Assembly (NCBI GenBank): GCA_947095535.1
Contig: OX352773.1
Span: 215,098,093-215,162,092, forward strand
Origin: Poecilobothrus nobilitatus
Taxonomy: Eukaryota > Arthropoda > Insecta > Diptera > Dolichopodidae
Reading direction: 5' to 3'
Length of the DNA stretch: 64,000 bases
The notes beneath the pieces were generated by a model. That model saw nothing but the letters and a program-made list of their open reading frames with translations. It was not told the origin of the DNA and did not search any database. The position numbers and the translations under genes were made by a program. Below, in pieces: positions 21,150 through 33,200 of this stretch. Numbering within the stretch: the stretch's first letter is position 1; every line of letters begins with the position of its first letter.

Positions 21150-23958
21150 TTACTTAATTTTAGCAGCATCTAATAATGTTAATCCTTTTGTTTCAGGTAA
21201 AAATACATATGCTGCAATACCAGTTATAGTTTGTAAGAAACCAGTTATTGTTATAAAAATTAAATTATTTACAACAGTATTAATAATAATTATATGTGTT
21301 AAACATTCAATTGCTAATATTAAACTAATATATAAAAATTTATATGTATAAATAAATGTTTCTGACATATGTGTATAAGTTACTGTACTACCACCGATAG
21401 CAAGTGTTAATGTATATAATAAATATGATAAATTTTGTAAACATGAATTACAATCACTAAATTTAAATATTCCTGTTATTAATAAAAATATACCACTACC
21501 AGTTAATGAAATCAATAAAAGTATATTACGTCCAAAATGATCAATTGTTAATATTGGTATAAAATTCATAAAAAATTTTATACCATAAAGTATTATTAAT
21601 AATTTATAATTCATTGAAAATCCAATAATTAAAATTGGTGTTGTTGTACCTAAAACATATACAATACGACATATTAAAATTTTAAAAAATTTTAATAATG
21701 AATTTCTTTCATATCTTAAATAATCTCTCATCATTTGAATTTCATTTATTACTTCTTTACCACCATAATTTATTTCATTTTGTACAATCATTAAATTATC
21801 AAATGCTTCTTTATCATTTTTTATTTTTAATAGAAATATCGGTGATTCATAATGTATTAAATTTAAATTTATAAATGCTAATATACTAAAAATTGTTTGA
21901 AAAATACCAATTATTACATATGGATCTATTTCAATATTATATTCATATCCTTTTTCTATATTAACTATTGTATATAATATACAATGTCCAATAAATATAC
22001 CTAAATCAATACCAAATTGTAAAAAGCCAATAATTGAACCACGTAGATCTTTTATTGTAATTTCACTACAATGACAAATATATGTTAAAATTGTAATACC
22101 AAATGATAAACCAGTAAAAAATAATCCAGAATTTAAACGACCGGTAAATTTTATAAAAATTGAAACAGAAATTAAACCACTTGTAAGTAGAAGTGCACAT
22201 GATACGGACTAAAAACAAAAAAAAAAAAAACTTTTTTAATTTAAAAAATTTTTTTTTTTAATTTTAAAATTAAAATTAATATTAAAATATAATAATTGAA
22301 AATAAAAATAATCAAATTTTAATGAAATAATGTTATATAATTAATTAATATTAAGTAATACTGGATCTAAGTCAATATCATATACCGTAGTACGAAATTA
22401 GACATAAATTACTATAATTCTTTTTTAAAGAGAGGTGGAAATTTTCCAAGAATACCTGATTGGTAATGTCTGATTTTTACTAACTAAACCCACCTCTTTC
22501 TTTAATAGATTTAATGGAATGAAACCATAATAACTGGAGCTAATACAGAATATTAAAAAGACAGTAGAGATAAGAAAGGGTAGAACAGAGGTGGAGGAAC
22601 TTTAAATTGGGGAGTGGAACTGCAACGGAACAATGAATCCGCCTATTATTATTATTATTATTATTACTATATTGCTATTAGTGATGAAGTTATGATCAGT
22701 TAAAATATGCGGTAGTATATTATTATAACAACTTCCTGCATTTGGTAATAATTGAAGGCAGGAAACATGCCTACTATTATTACTATCATACTATCTTAAT
22801 TATCATACCATATAAAATTATTACTTATTCTTTTTATTTAAATATAAGCGGGGATTGAAACCAAGATCCTCCTATTAAAAGGCTGGCATCTTGACCATTA
22901 CGCAATGGGCCAAATATATAAAATTGAGCCTCAAATTTTCAAATAAATTTACGAGCACAAGCGTGGATTTGGTTTGAAAAAATTAAATTTGTGTTGAAGC
23001 TCATAAGTTTTATGCATTCGATTCAATGAATTAATTTTAATCAAATCTGTAATTAATTTTTGTTAAATTTTTTTTTGACAACCCTATCCTAATTCTAATC
23101 CCTGTCCTATTATCTCCCTGTTATTTTAGAAAAAATCGTATTAATTTAGAAAAAATCTTTCATAGTTTTTAAAAATATAATAATTGTACCTATTCTTCTT
23201 CTTTCTAAAGAATGAACTTATTTTATTATATTACATGAGGGGGAATACCAAAAATTGTTCTGAGTTGACACATCATTTTTAAAGATCTTAGTCAAAACTT
23301 CAATTTGCTAATTTAAATTGTTTCGGATGTAAATGATTTTCAAAATTTTGAAAATGACGCATCATAAAAGTAAAGTTAAATACCTAATTGATAAACATTG
23401 AAATGTCATTATTTGTAAAACATTAGAGGGAGCGTTTCTGTGTTACTGACAGGTATACGATATGAAAAAATTCTTTATAGGTTAACATTTTTTTACTTTG
23501 TTTTAAACGCAATAGAAATTTTAATAAATCTAAGGTTACGAATATAAGATGGTTTTGTCTTCTGCTATAAAAAATAAAAATACGAATATATAATAATAAT
23601 GAGAATAGGTATTTATACTTACATAGAAAAATTTTTTTGTTGTTGTTTTAAGGAATACTGGAATTATAACAGCACTACAAAACATTCCAGCAAAAAATAC
23701 AGTTTGATAATTTTGATAATAAATTGAAGTCGGTATAAACACAATTAATCCTAAAACCATGCCACCTCCCATTAATAATAATATTGCTAAAAAAATATAA
23801 TTAATTTAGTGTTTGTTTCTAGCTATTTCTTAAATAGTTCTTAAATAGTTAATAATAAAAATGGAAACTGTAAAATTTTTACCTGGTATTAAACTGGTTA
23901 ACTGCTTAATATTTTTACGCCATAAAGCTAAAAATTGTGTTATGCTTGAACACACCAT
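21150..23958 (-). CDS. Divergent MFS sugar transporter (Tret1-like), three exons
   Basis: Exons on the minus strand are 23958-23883, 23786-23623 and 22208-21150. The introns (96 and 1414 nt) are GT-AG, and the phases match (1, then 0). The joined frame encodes 432 residues with an ATG at 23956-23958 and TAA at 21150-21152. MFS sugar-porter landmarks are in order: first hydrophobic helix ~23-43, SEITIKDLRGSIIGFLQFG (~128-146, the E..LRG loop and TM5 Gln), YESPIFLL (200-207, the PESP motif after TM6), a polar loop ~208-250, DHFGRN (303-308, the TM8-9 loop motif), SETF (362-365, family SEIFP) and PETKG (418-422) at the end of TM12. The loop 2-3 GR[KR] motif is lost (KTTTKK, ~72-77), and the TM10 GP..W motif is degenerate. 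It probably sits in the plasma membrane and moves a hexose or trehalose, but motif loss leaves substrate and activity open. Codons end strongly in A/T. Length is near the family norm. Confidence 0.87.
22431..22915 (-). repeat. L-repeat copy 2, tRNA-derived, inside transporter intron 2
   Basis: On the minus strand the head (22915 to ~22848) reads like a tRNA: GGCCCATTGCGTAATGGTCA with an A-box-like TGGTCAAGATG, and a B-box-like GGTTTCAATCCC. The body shares blocks with the copies at 14280 and 34371, including a (TTA)n run (22645-22672), GGCAGGAAACATGCCTAC (22756-22773) and GGAGGAACTTTAAATTGGGG. The head-to-tail length of ~485 bp is long for a SINE. It lies wholly within intron 2, antisense-neutral to splicing, so it need not disturb the transporter. 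Confidence 0.6.
22906..23025. mobile_element. Small MITE copy M2
   Basis: Inverted ends TGGGCCAAATATATAAAATT (from 22906) and the complement of TTTTATGCATTCGATTCA (to 23025) match, with divergence, those of the element at 10881-11009. Its left end abuts or overlaps by about 10 bp the tRNA-like head of the neighbouring L-repeat, so one of the two probably inserted at the edge of the other. Confidence 0.5.
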
Positions 23959-24020
23959 TATTTATTTCGAACCTATCTTATTGATTAACTGAATTAAACT
24001 GTAAAACTATAAAAGTTTTC
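23959..24020 (-). promoter_or_regulatory. Candidate core promoter of the transporter gene
   Basis: On the minus strand TCAGTTA (23992-23986) matches the fly initiator TCAGTY. It would place the transcription start at about 23990 and give a ~32-nt leader before the ATG at 23958. A TTTTATAG stretch ~20 nt further upstream is only a poor TATA candidate. No other regulatory site is recognisable. Confidence 0.35.
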
Positions 24021-24119
24021 AATGATTTTCAAATGATGAATAAAAATATTTGTTTAATAGCGATTATTTCATACGTAACCGTACAAAGCTTTGATTTCTG
24101 TGGTTTTTCATTTATTATT

Positions 24120-25040
24120 TAGACGTTTTGCATACTGATTAAAAAAAATAAAAAAAAAAAACACTGTATAATCTAAAAACGAAATACCTAACTAATAACA
24201 AAAAAAAATGTTTTAAATTTAAGAATATATTTTTTTTATTAAATTGATTTAGTATTATGCAATATTTTAGAAAGTTCTTTGTCATCAAAGGTTTTTGTTA
24301 ATGTTTCAGAATTTTTTCTTTTGCATTAGTGTAAATGCATTATTAATGGGCTGTTTGACATATAATATAATGCCAAAATGATATAGTTGACAGGAGTTAA
24401 TATATTTTCTTTTGACGTTTGATGTCGTAATAAAATATGCTTTTCTGTTTTTAATATCTAGATATTGCAAGTAATTATAAAAACTTAACCGAAGTATTAA
24501 TAATCGATTTAAAAAAATTTAAGTTATATAAAGTTTTTATGTATATCGTTTGATTATGACCCGCTAATAAATAATTTATAGGAAAAATTTATTTATAAGA
24601 AAATTTTAAAAGTTTTATAGCCCACAAAGGAACTTCTTCTTTAAACTAACATTGTTGATGAAACTTCCTTAAAGAAATTAAGCTTGTGATTCTAGATTTT
24701 AAATTACATTCCTTCACTCAAAGTTTTTCAAGTACTACAGATGCTCACCCCTACACCGTCGAATTATCAAGATGACGTAACACAGTATTCGAAAATTCGT
24801 TTGTCCTGTGTACGTCACTTTTATGGAACCTAATGTGAGAACATGTGTTCTCAAAAGTTGGTATGTACGATATGGCAAAATTTAAGAAGAACATTAATAT
24901 CTTTCTCCAAAATAACTCTTCAAATTTTCCCCTTTATTCTTCATAATCCTAATTATCACAAACCCAATTTTCCTAATAATACTTTCCACATTCTTATCCC
25001 CAAAACCAAATTGTACCCAGGACCCTTCCTAAAGTTTGGT
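24120..25040. other. Non-coding region upstream of the transporter gene
   Basis: No domain-bearing frame. A slightly less A/T-rich patch at ~24720-25070 contains a 74-codon plus-strand frame without recognisable features. It overlaps the start of a short dispersed repeat and may be transposon-derived. Confidence 0.35.
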
Positions 25041-25044
25041 TTTA

Positions 25045-25130
25045 AAGAAGGTGGTTTGGTTGGATAAAATTCAACACTATCGAGATAAATCTTTTGAATG
25101 AATTTCGATGTTTTCCACCATCTCTCGTAG
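25045..25130. repeat. Short dispersed repeat, unit 1
   Basis: GGTGGTTTGGTTGGATAAA, then GAGATAAATC, TTTGAATGA and GATGTTTTCCAC occur here. They recur in the same order and orientation at 26211-26295, about 1.17 kb away. Origin not identified. Confidence 0.45.
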
Positions 25131-25693
25131 AAAATAAAAAACAAAAACATAAATCGGTGTTTTACGGTCTGTTTCGTTGACTTAAAATAAAGCACATTAT
25201 ATTGTGTTAATCAAATATTTATATCAGTTATGAGTAATGATTTTTATTTTAGAATGCATGATGTAGTATTATATTTTTTATTTGAGGGACCAGTGACCAA
25301 TAATTTAACCACATATTCAGTTTTTTTTTTAAATATTTTTATAAACAAAATCAAATTTTAATTTTATTTTAACTTAAAAACTTTAACATAATTTTAATAG
25401 CTTCAAAATTTTGAATTAATTATTTTTAGAGTTATTATAATACTTTATCATTTGTAATAATTAAAATTTATTATGTCAATAATTAATTTAATCAGTAATA
25501 ATTAATTATATCAGTAATAATTAAAATACTTTAATCTTTAACTTAATAAAATCTTTAATTCTGACTCAATAATTTGAATATTTTTTTGGTATCAAGACTT
25601 GTCTGAATCAGCAAAGGTATTAAAAAATTTTATGTAGAAAATATACAAAAGATCAACAGCTCGAGGATACGATTATTTTTAGATTGTCAATCA

Positions 25694-25725
25694 CTTATTC
25701 GGAACGTCAAGGAATCCCGAATAAG
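25694..25725. repeat. Short perfect hairpin
   Basis: CTTATTCGG (25694-25702) pairs with CCGAATAAG (25717-25725) across a 14-nt loop. It is notably G/C-richer than its surroundings. It could be a transposon end structure or a structured RNA. No coding context. Confidence 0.4.
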
Positions 25726-26210
25726 AGGTGAATCCCCATAAAAGTAAAATTGTTAAATATTATTTGAGACAATTAGTGACAAGTTAGAAAAGCGAAAATA
25801 CAATTTCAAATATAATTTCTCAAACTGTCCCAGGCTAATTGTACAGAAGCGAAATATCAGAATTGAAGCATTCTAGAATCGAATTTTTGTTTTTTTCTAA
25901 TTTGCCATGTGTATTTATGAAATGTTAGAATCTTATTAATTGTTTTAAAAATTTTCGTTTTCTGGGTTGTGAACCCGTTTAAGTTTATTATCCACCTTTG
26001 ATATACAGGTTGATTCTCTTTCAGTGTAGAATATTTATAGGGTGTATTTGCGGGACTAAAATGAACAAAAAATTGAAAGTTTAGTTCTCTCTGTTCTTGA
26101 GATAATGGGGTCTAAAGTTTTTTATAAGTTTTAATATCTCAGAAAATACTCAACTAAATTATAAGTTTGATATACCATTTGTTAAATTTTTGAGATATAA
26201 GCAAATTAGA

Positions 26211-26295
26211 GCGAGTGGTTTGATTGGATAAAGTCCATCATTATCCAGAGAAATCTTGTTCAGTTCCTTTGAATGACTTTCAATGTTTTCCACAT
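26211..26295. repeat. Short dispersed repeat, unit 2
   Basis: This is the diverged partner of 25045-25130: GAGTGGTTTGATTGGATAAA, AGAGAAATC, TTTGAATGAC and AATGTTTTCCAC. Confidence 0.45.
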
Positions 26296-26299
26296 CATG

Positions 26300-27832
26300 T
26301 ACAACAAATTTTGAACTATTACTCTTATAACTATAATTAATTTTATGATTTTAAACGAAATTTTTTAATAATTTTGATTTTTGATTATTATTTTACATTT
26401 GTATTCTAATCAATGCTTTTTAAATAACATTCAAAAAATTTGTACAATTTTTTTTTAAGCATCAGTCAAAAAGAACAATAAAAAATTTTTGTTAAAAATT
26501 CAGTTTTTAATAAAAATCATTTTTTTTGTTTTTTTTTTTTTTTGATTTTTATATGTCGGGACATGATTAGTGTTTAGTTTATACCAAAAAGTTTATCACT
26601 TGAAATACCATTAAAATTTTTCAATTGCTTCCTGTTCTTCAATTCTTAAACCATAAAGAACCATAAAAATATGTATAATAAAATTTTAGTTTTTTTTTTT
26701 TATTTTTCGTTTTAAATTTAAAATAAAAAAAATGTTTTCAACATATTTTTATGTATTTTCAAATAAATAAAAAAAAAAAAAACTACGCAATTCCGATTTT
26801 ATACTCAACACATTAAAAATTTTATTTGACAAAAAACAAAAACAAAAATAAATATATTTGTATGTATGTATATACAGTATATGTATATTATATAATAATC
26901 TTTGTACAAAAAAAAAAATCTTAAATCTTTATTGATTTATTGAAATTTTTTTAAAATAAAAGTGAATAATCAGAAAATACAAAATATTACAGTAAATTTT
27001 ATTTATAACTATTCGAAAATGTGGAACGAAGAGTAAAGAAAAAGGAGCGCAATCATAGTCCTTTTTTGTTCTTTTGAATTTTTTTTTTGTTTAAAACAAA
27101 AAAAAATTTATTTGAACTAATAATATAGAGGAATACAGGAAGGAAATGGGTGTTGTCATTTGGAATACATACATACATTAATATATATACATCATCCATA
27201 CATACCAATAAGATGAAAATAACAATGGCAATAAAAAAAATAAAAAAAACAAAAAAAACAAAAAAAAAACGAAACACAATAGAAATAAATTTTGATTTTC
27301 TTAAGGAAAAGAAATAAATTTGAATTATTATGCAATGAAGTAAAACAGATAATAATAATACCGTTTTGATTTTTATTTATAATATTATGTATGTTCTTAT
27401 ATATATACATATTATTATAATGTATATAGATATGTATATTTTATATAATCATATATCATTTTGCAAAGAAATTTAATATTTTCCTTTTCCTTTTTTTTTT
27501 TTTTTTTGAAGTTCTAAATTTTCATTTTATTTTATTCTGATAAATTTAAATTTTATTTTTTATTTATTTGGATTTATTTCTAGTTTAAAATACGAATCTT
27601 CTATTGTATGAATACTAACGTATTATGAAAACTTAATCCTTAATAATTTTTATCAAGAAAAATCCCGTTATTTAGATTTAGAATAAATATAAAAACTGAA
27701 GCTTTTTCTATTTGGAAGATCTATCTGTTTTATAGTACAATATTTATTTGACTGTTAAAAATGTCAACGGTGTTTTAAATAAATTTTAATTCTGAATTTT
27801 ATTAGATTCGGATATTATAGAAATTATTTTTT
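26300..27832. other. Non-coding A/T-rich region
   Basis: Homopolymer and TATA-type tracts. The minus-strand frames at 27053-27410 translate to F/I/N-rich low-complexity text and are not supported as genes. Confidence 0.4.
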
Positions 27833-28017
27833 TAGTGCATTTCTCTGTCACATAAATGTGAACCGGAAATTACACAGCCTTTCCTTTTCACGCGTGGCTT
27901 TAAATGTCTAAAGGGGGAATAACTCTTACGACGTATGTAAGATTCGAACCCACACTCCCTCGGTATTTACATAGTATTTTATACGCTCTTACTCACTAGG
28001 TCACCGAGGCCCCTTAT
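27833..28017 (-). repeat. tRNA-derived SINE S1
   Basis: On the minus strand the head carries GACCTAGTGAGTAAGAGCG (A box) and GTGGGTTCGAATCTTACA (B box). A ~100-bp body and a short A-rich tail follow. It aligns end to end with the copy at 62279-62460. Direct repeats TTATAGAAATT and TTATAGGAAATT flank it, consistent with a target duplication. It is transcribed by RNA polymerase III if active, and carries no protein. Confidence 0.8.
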
Positions 28018-28285
28018 AGGAAATTTTAAACGAAAAATAGAATTCAGATAATAAAATTGAATGATTTTGTACATTTTTATTTTAGATTTTCTAGATTTAA
28101 AAAATGTTATTAGGTCTAGTTATTGTTTGTCTCCTAAATTGGGTTTTAAATATTATGCATTAATAGAATGTATCCAGTTTAGTTAATTATTTTGTTTCTG
28201 GATTCATCGTCTTTGTAAAGTTCCGATTTTTCTTATAATCGCCAACGAGCTTGTTTAAAGCGTTTTTCATCATCTAAAATAACAA

Positions 28286-28462
28286 CTACTTCCATATACG
28301 AGTAAAATAATACCTTTCAAAAACTTTGTACTTTTCTATTTGACAGAGATCTGCACTAATTTTGTTTATTTGAAACTGATATTTGGCGTCATTGAACCTA
28401 TCCGACTCTTGCATTATAGTTATCCTACAACTATACATATCTGTGCTACTTTTGCCAGTACC
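28286..28462 (-). other. Unassigned coding-like open stretch
   Basis: A 58-codon frame with mixed, non-low-complexity composition (for example QESDRFNDAKYQFQ and EKYKVFERYYFTR). It has a stop at each end, and a second coding-like stretch (DDEKRFKQARWRL) lies about 20 nt downstream in another frame. It may be a decayed mobile-element gene. I recognise no domain. Confidence 0.2.
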
Positions 28463-28479
28463 TCATTCAAATAATAGCT

Positions 28480-30253
28480 GGTAGCAATATACAAAATTTA
28501 TAAAAATAGCATTTAAATCTTAAATTTCCTTAGCTCGTTCATTTTTATTCCTATTATAGGTTTAATTGTATTTAAAAATGTATAAATTATTCACATGTAT
28601 TTCACAAGCGAGTTACATTCACAACAACCTCAGACTTCAAAATCTTTTTTGTCGTTGCATAGAGTCATTTACTTTTGCACGTTCTAGTTTTGAAGTTCAA
28701 AGCTCAAAAGTCAAAAAGTTTAACTAAATTACAAAAAGCTAAGAAAAGTTTAATGCGAAAGAAAAATAAAAGAAAAAGAAGTGTACCTAAATTTTTAAGT
28801 GTACCCAATGTTTTACAAAATTGAAGATCAACTGGATAGAAGAAAATAAATTCAAATACTTTAATTAAAAGTATATTATAAGTATTAAATTTTTCTAAAA
28901 ATTTTAATTATGAAGTATTTTCAATAAAAACAAGTCTAGAAGAAAATCAAAGCTATTTTAAGTCGCACTTTTTCTAAAAGATAATAAAAACAATAAATTT
29001 AGAATTGCCATTTTCACCAATATTGGTAATTTTTCTTAGGATTTTATATACATAATTACGAAAAATTGTGAAAAATCAAGAGACACTTTTTTTGAATATT
29101 TATAATTACAAAGGTAACCCTATATAATTAAGAAAAGCTGCTAAAATATGTAAAGACATGTAATATGTAAACATGAGCTTTAATTTTTGACTACCACTTT
29201 GGCAAAATTTTAAGTTTTAAATTTTTGAGTCTCTTTCAATCTTTCTGTGTAAGAGGGTTGTACAAAAAAGTTTTCTGAGGTAATTTATATGCTAATTATG
29301 CAAGATCTTTATTTTCTCAAAAGATCAAGGTTCAATCTAAAATCGTTATGCGGAAATGAACGAATCAAAAATTTTGTTTCCATATAACGATAAATGTTAA
29401 TACTAAATTTAGAAAAATTTGCTAATTTTGATAGGTATTGATTTATAAAAGTAAGAATACGTCTTGTAGTTTGGTATTTTTACATGAACAAAATATTAAT
29501 CAGAACTTGAGATGTACACATTTAAAAATAGGGCTTCTTTAAACTGTAAAGTAAAGGCTGTAGCTCCTTAACGAGTAGGACCACAAAATTAATTTTTCTA
29601 AACGACCCATCCGACATTTAAAATTTCATTGTTTTATTTTAAACGGCTTTAAAAAAAAAGTTTTGTAAACAAATCGAATGACGGACAGAAAAAAACTAAT
29701 AAGCATATTTTAAAATTTTTTTTTCTTTATTTAATCTATCTAATTTTAATTGTTGTACTTGAAGAAAACAACAAAATAAATATTGAAATATAATTTTTAT
29801 TACAATATCCTTAATTAAACCTAATAAATTTATTTATGTTTTTCAAAAAAATGTTCAGATTACAAATTCGAAATTTCAATATTAATTTATTTCGCAACTG
29901 ATTTTTTTTTTGTTCTTGTGCAATGATAACAGTAATATTGATGGCAACATTGAGATACTTAAAGATGACAGAATTATGACAGGCTGAATTTTTTTATTTT
30001 TTATGTTTTATGAGAAAACGTGAAAATAAAAATGATTACAATGGATGATAATATGCATATATAGCTAGAAAGAGACTAGTAGAATAGCAGGCAATATAGG
30101 CAATATGAGTGTAGGAGTTATAAATATGTAAACATCTTAAAAAGTTTAGATAAAAAACGTTTAAAAAATTGATAAAATGAACTGATGACGAGGTTTTTTA
30201 TTTTTTTTTATTTTTATGTGTGAATATTTATTATAACAAATAAAACAAATCAA
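28480..30253. other. Non-coding region with faint A-family similarity
   Basis: Around 29545-29660, CTGTAGCTCCTTAACGAGTA resembles, inverted, the GGAGCTGTAAG / GGAGCTACAG words inside element A2. It may be a diverged internal unit of that family. Nothing else is recognised. Confidence 0.25.
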
Positions 30254-30254
30254 A

Positions 30255-30280
<26 letters not shown>
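30254..30280. repeat. (AG)n microsatellite
   Basis: About 13 uninterrupted AG dinucleotides. It is a simple repeat. Confidence 0.95.
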
Positions 30281-30287
<7 letters not shown>

Positions 30288-33200
30288 AGCATATAGAATA
30301 AGAAAAATTGAAAGTTTAGTGTTATACTTAATCACGTAAATTCCATTAAATAGAAAAATCTTTTTCCTATATATTATGACACTTTTGAATTGATAATTTT
30401 GATTTTTTTTTCTTTTTTTGTTGTTATAAAATCGTGAAAGGAAGTCAAAAAACGATTTGTAATATGTAGTCAATATCTGGCCTAAGATACATATTATTAA
30501 TCAAGAATGAAAAGATCAGTAGGAGTCAGATATAAAAAAAAAAAAAATGTATAAACATGTTCAATCAATTTACTAGATTTATTTTTCCTATAAAATGAAG
30601 TTTATGTCTAATTTTTTACTGTTTTTTATTTTTTTTTTGTTATTGTCGTCATCTTTTAAAAGTTGGTTTGTTTTTATGATTTATAGGCGCTAAGGAAGTA
30701 ATTTAACAAATTTCAGGAATTTTTAAGCAAATTTACATGGAAAATGATGATAAAATATATTATTTATATTTTTTTTTCTTTTATTTTTTTCTTGTTGAAA
30801 TTTAATCGATAAAAATGATGACAAATTTGTTTTATTTTGAATTTGATTTTTATAGAGGGAAGAAAATGTTATGTATAATTTTGAAAAGTTAAGAAGTAGC
30901 ATTGAAGTTTCAATGAACTTGAGTTATTGTATAGAAGTTCATATTTATAGGTTTTTTTTTTAAATTATTAACTATAACTGTATATTGGAGTATGTATTGA
31001 TGAATTTAATTTTCTCAACCTAAAGATATATTGATTGTTGTTTCTTTTTCTTTTGAATTAAACTGTGTTGAAGTGAATTTAAAAAGTATGATTGTATTGT
31101 AAACGTTGCATAAAAACAAATTATCAGTTTTCTTTTTAATTTTATTCTTAATCCTAATCTAAAAAACAAAAAAAAAAAAAATGAAAGACTTAAGTACATT
31201 TAGTCCTAAAAACTGATTTAGTAGGGTAACATTTTGTTTAAAGATACACAAGATTTTATATTTTATAATTTTTATTGCTTTGATTGTAGATAGTATAAAT
31301 TTTAAGATTATGTCTCAAGAAACAATAAATATAAGAAAAATTGAGTAAAAAGAATATTATTATATGTATCGTGATGAAGTATGATGAAATCATTATAATA
31401 ACATTTTAACACTTAATTTAATACGTATATACGCATATATATGACGTATATTGTATCTTTAAACAGAAAGTCTCCAAATAGTCTATTTCTAAATTTTTTA
31501 AGGAATAAAGTATTTCCTTGCAAAGAATTCTATTTAATTATTTTAAAATATTTACATATTACAAAAAAATTCTAAATATTATCATATATGAGAAAATTGT
31601 GAAACATCTAGGTAATCTTCTATTGAAAATCACCTTTTAATTTAGGATATTTTTTTCACCATTATAATAACAGCATAAGCCTAATATTATGCAATACCGA
31701 TATTATAGGAAATCAATATATTAGACTAAAAAAATCATACAAAAGGTTCATTCTATATGTCAAATTTATTGTAGCCTAATCTTCGTAAATAGCGTAGATG
31801 AAATGAATCTATTACTTTTTTTTTTGTAATAAAATAAAATGGGTTTTTTTCTCCGACATATTTTTTGGGATATACCTTTAAATACATTCTCAAAAGAGAA
31901 AAATAAAGAATTTATAGTTTCATTAAAATTTTTATATCTTATTTTTAGTATTTTTTATGAACCTTTTATAAATGTTTTCTGAATAAAAGTACTAGAATAT
32001 TTATATTAAAAGTTTTATGATTGAATAAAATATAAAAATGTATGATTGAATAAATTAAAAAATTGGCATACTAATTTATGGAATTATATATTTTTTAAAG
32101 AGCACATAATTAATTATTTGCTTACTTTTATAACCTTTTAATTTATTGATATAAATAATTTAAAGCCGTTCGACTTTTCGTTACATTTTAAAATTACTTC
32201 TCTTTTCTTATATATATGTAATAAAAACTTAAATTTGAAGGCTTTATGATATAGGTACCTAATTTGAAAAATCTAAAAAAATATTTTTATTTTTCTTACA
32301 GAATAGAAAAATTAAAAGTTATTGTATTTCCTGTTAATAATACAAAAGAATAAGCTAAAAAAAGCTAAGGGGAACCTATAAGTATGCAATTTTAATATAA
32401 ATGTTTTAATTAAAATTAAAATACAGATCTATCGATTAATCTATTTTATCTAGATTCAAATGGTTACATTCAAGATCAAAACCATGTTCCCTTATTATTT
32501 CATTATAATAGGCGGGCCACGTGCAAGATCATTGGCTATATTCCGCGAAACGTAGATTATTCGATGTTGAAATTTGATAGACATATACCAGAAAGGGACA
32601 AAAACATTAGTAGAAATTATTGGTGGTTAGAAAACACCTACATAGAAGATTAAAATTATTTTTAATTATTTAGGATAAGTAGGTTAGCATAGGGTAAATT
32701 AGATTAGATTTATAGGTTAAGATAGGTTAAGATAAGTTAAGTTTTTATTTTAAAACTCAATAGAAATAAATTTGGATTTTTAAATGAAATTTTTACCAAA
32801 AAATAATAAATAAAAGGATGTAAATTACCATGGAACATTTAAAGATTTATTGTAATATTAAAATATAAAACCTAAAATTAATATAATAAGAAATCAGGCC
32901 ATCTTAAAATTAATTATTAAACAAAGAAGTAAACTGATATTTTTAAATTTTTTTTTTGTAAGTTATATTTATAAGATCTAAATAAAGAATAAAAAAAAAA
33001 AAAAAAAAAAAAAAAGATCTATCGATTTAATAGGTAGATATTTTTCTAATTAGAAATTTTCATTAGCATAGAAAAAATCTTATTATACATTTTTAAAGTG
33101 TTTTATGTGTTTTACAGAAGAAAAAAACCGACAACTGCCACCTTTTTAACAAAAACAAAAATAAACACAAAAAAAAAAAAAATACAAGAACCAAATTAAT

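Noticed and set aside
32700..32745. Telomere-like TTAGG repeat
   Set aside because: The unit is AGGTTAAGAT with only about three copies, so it is not a telomeric array.
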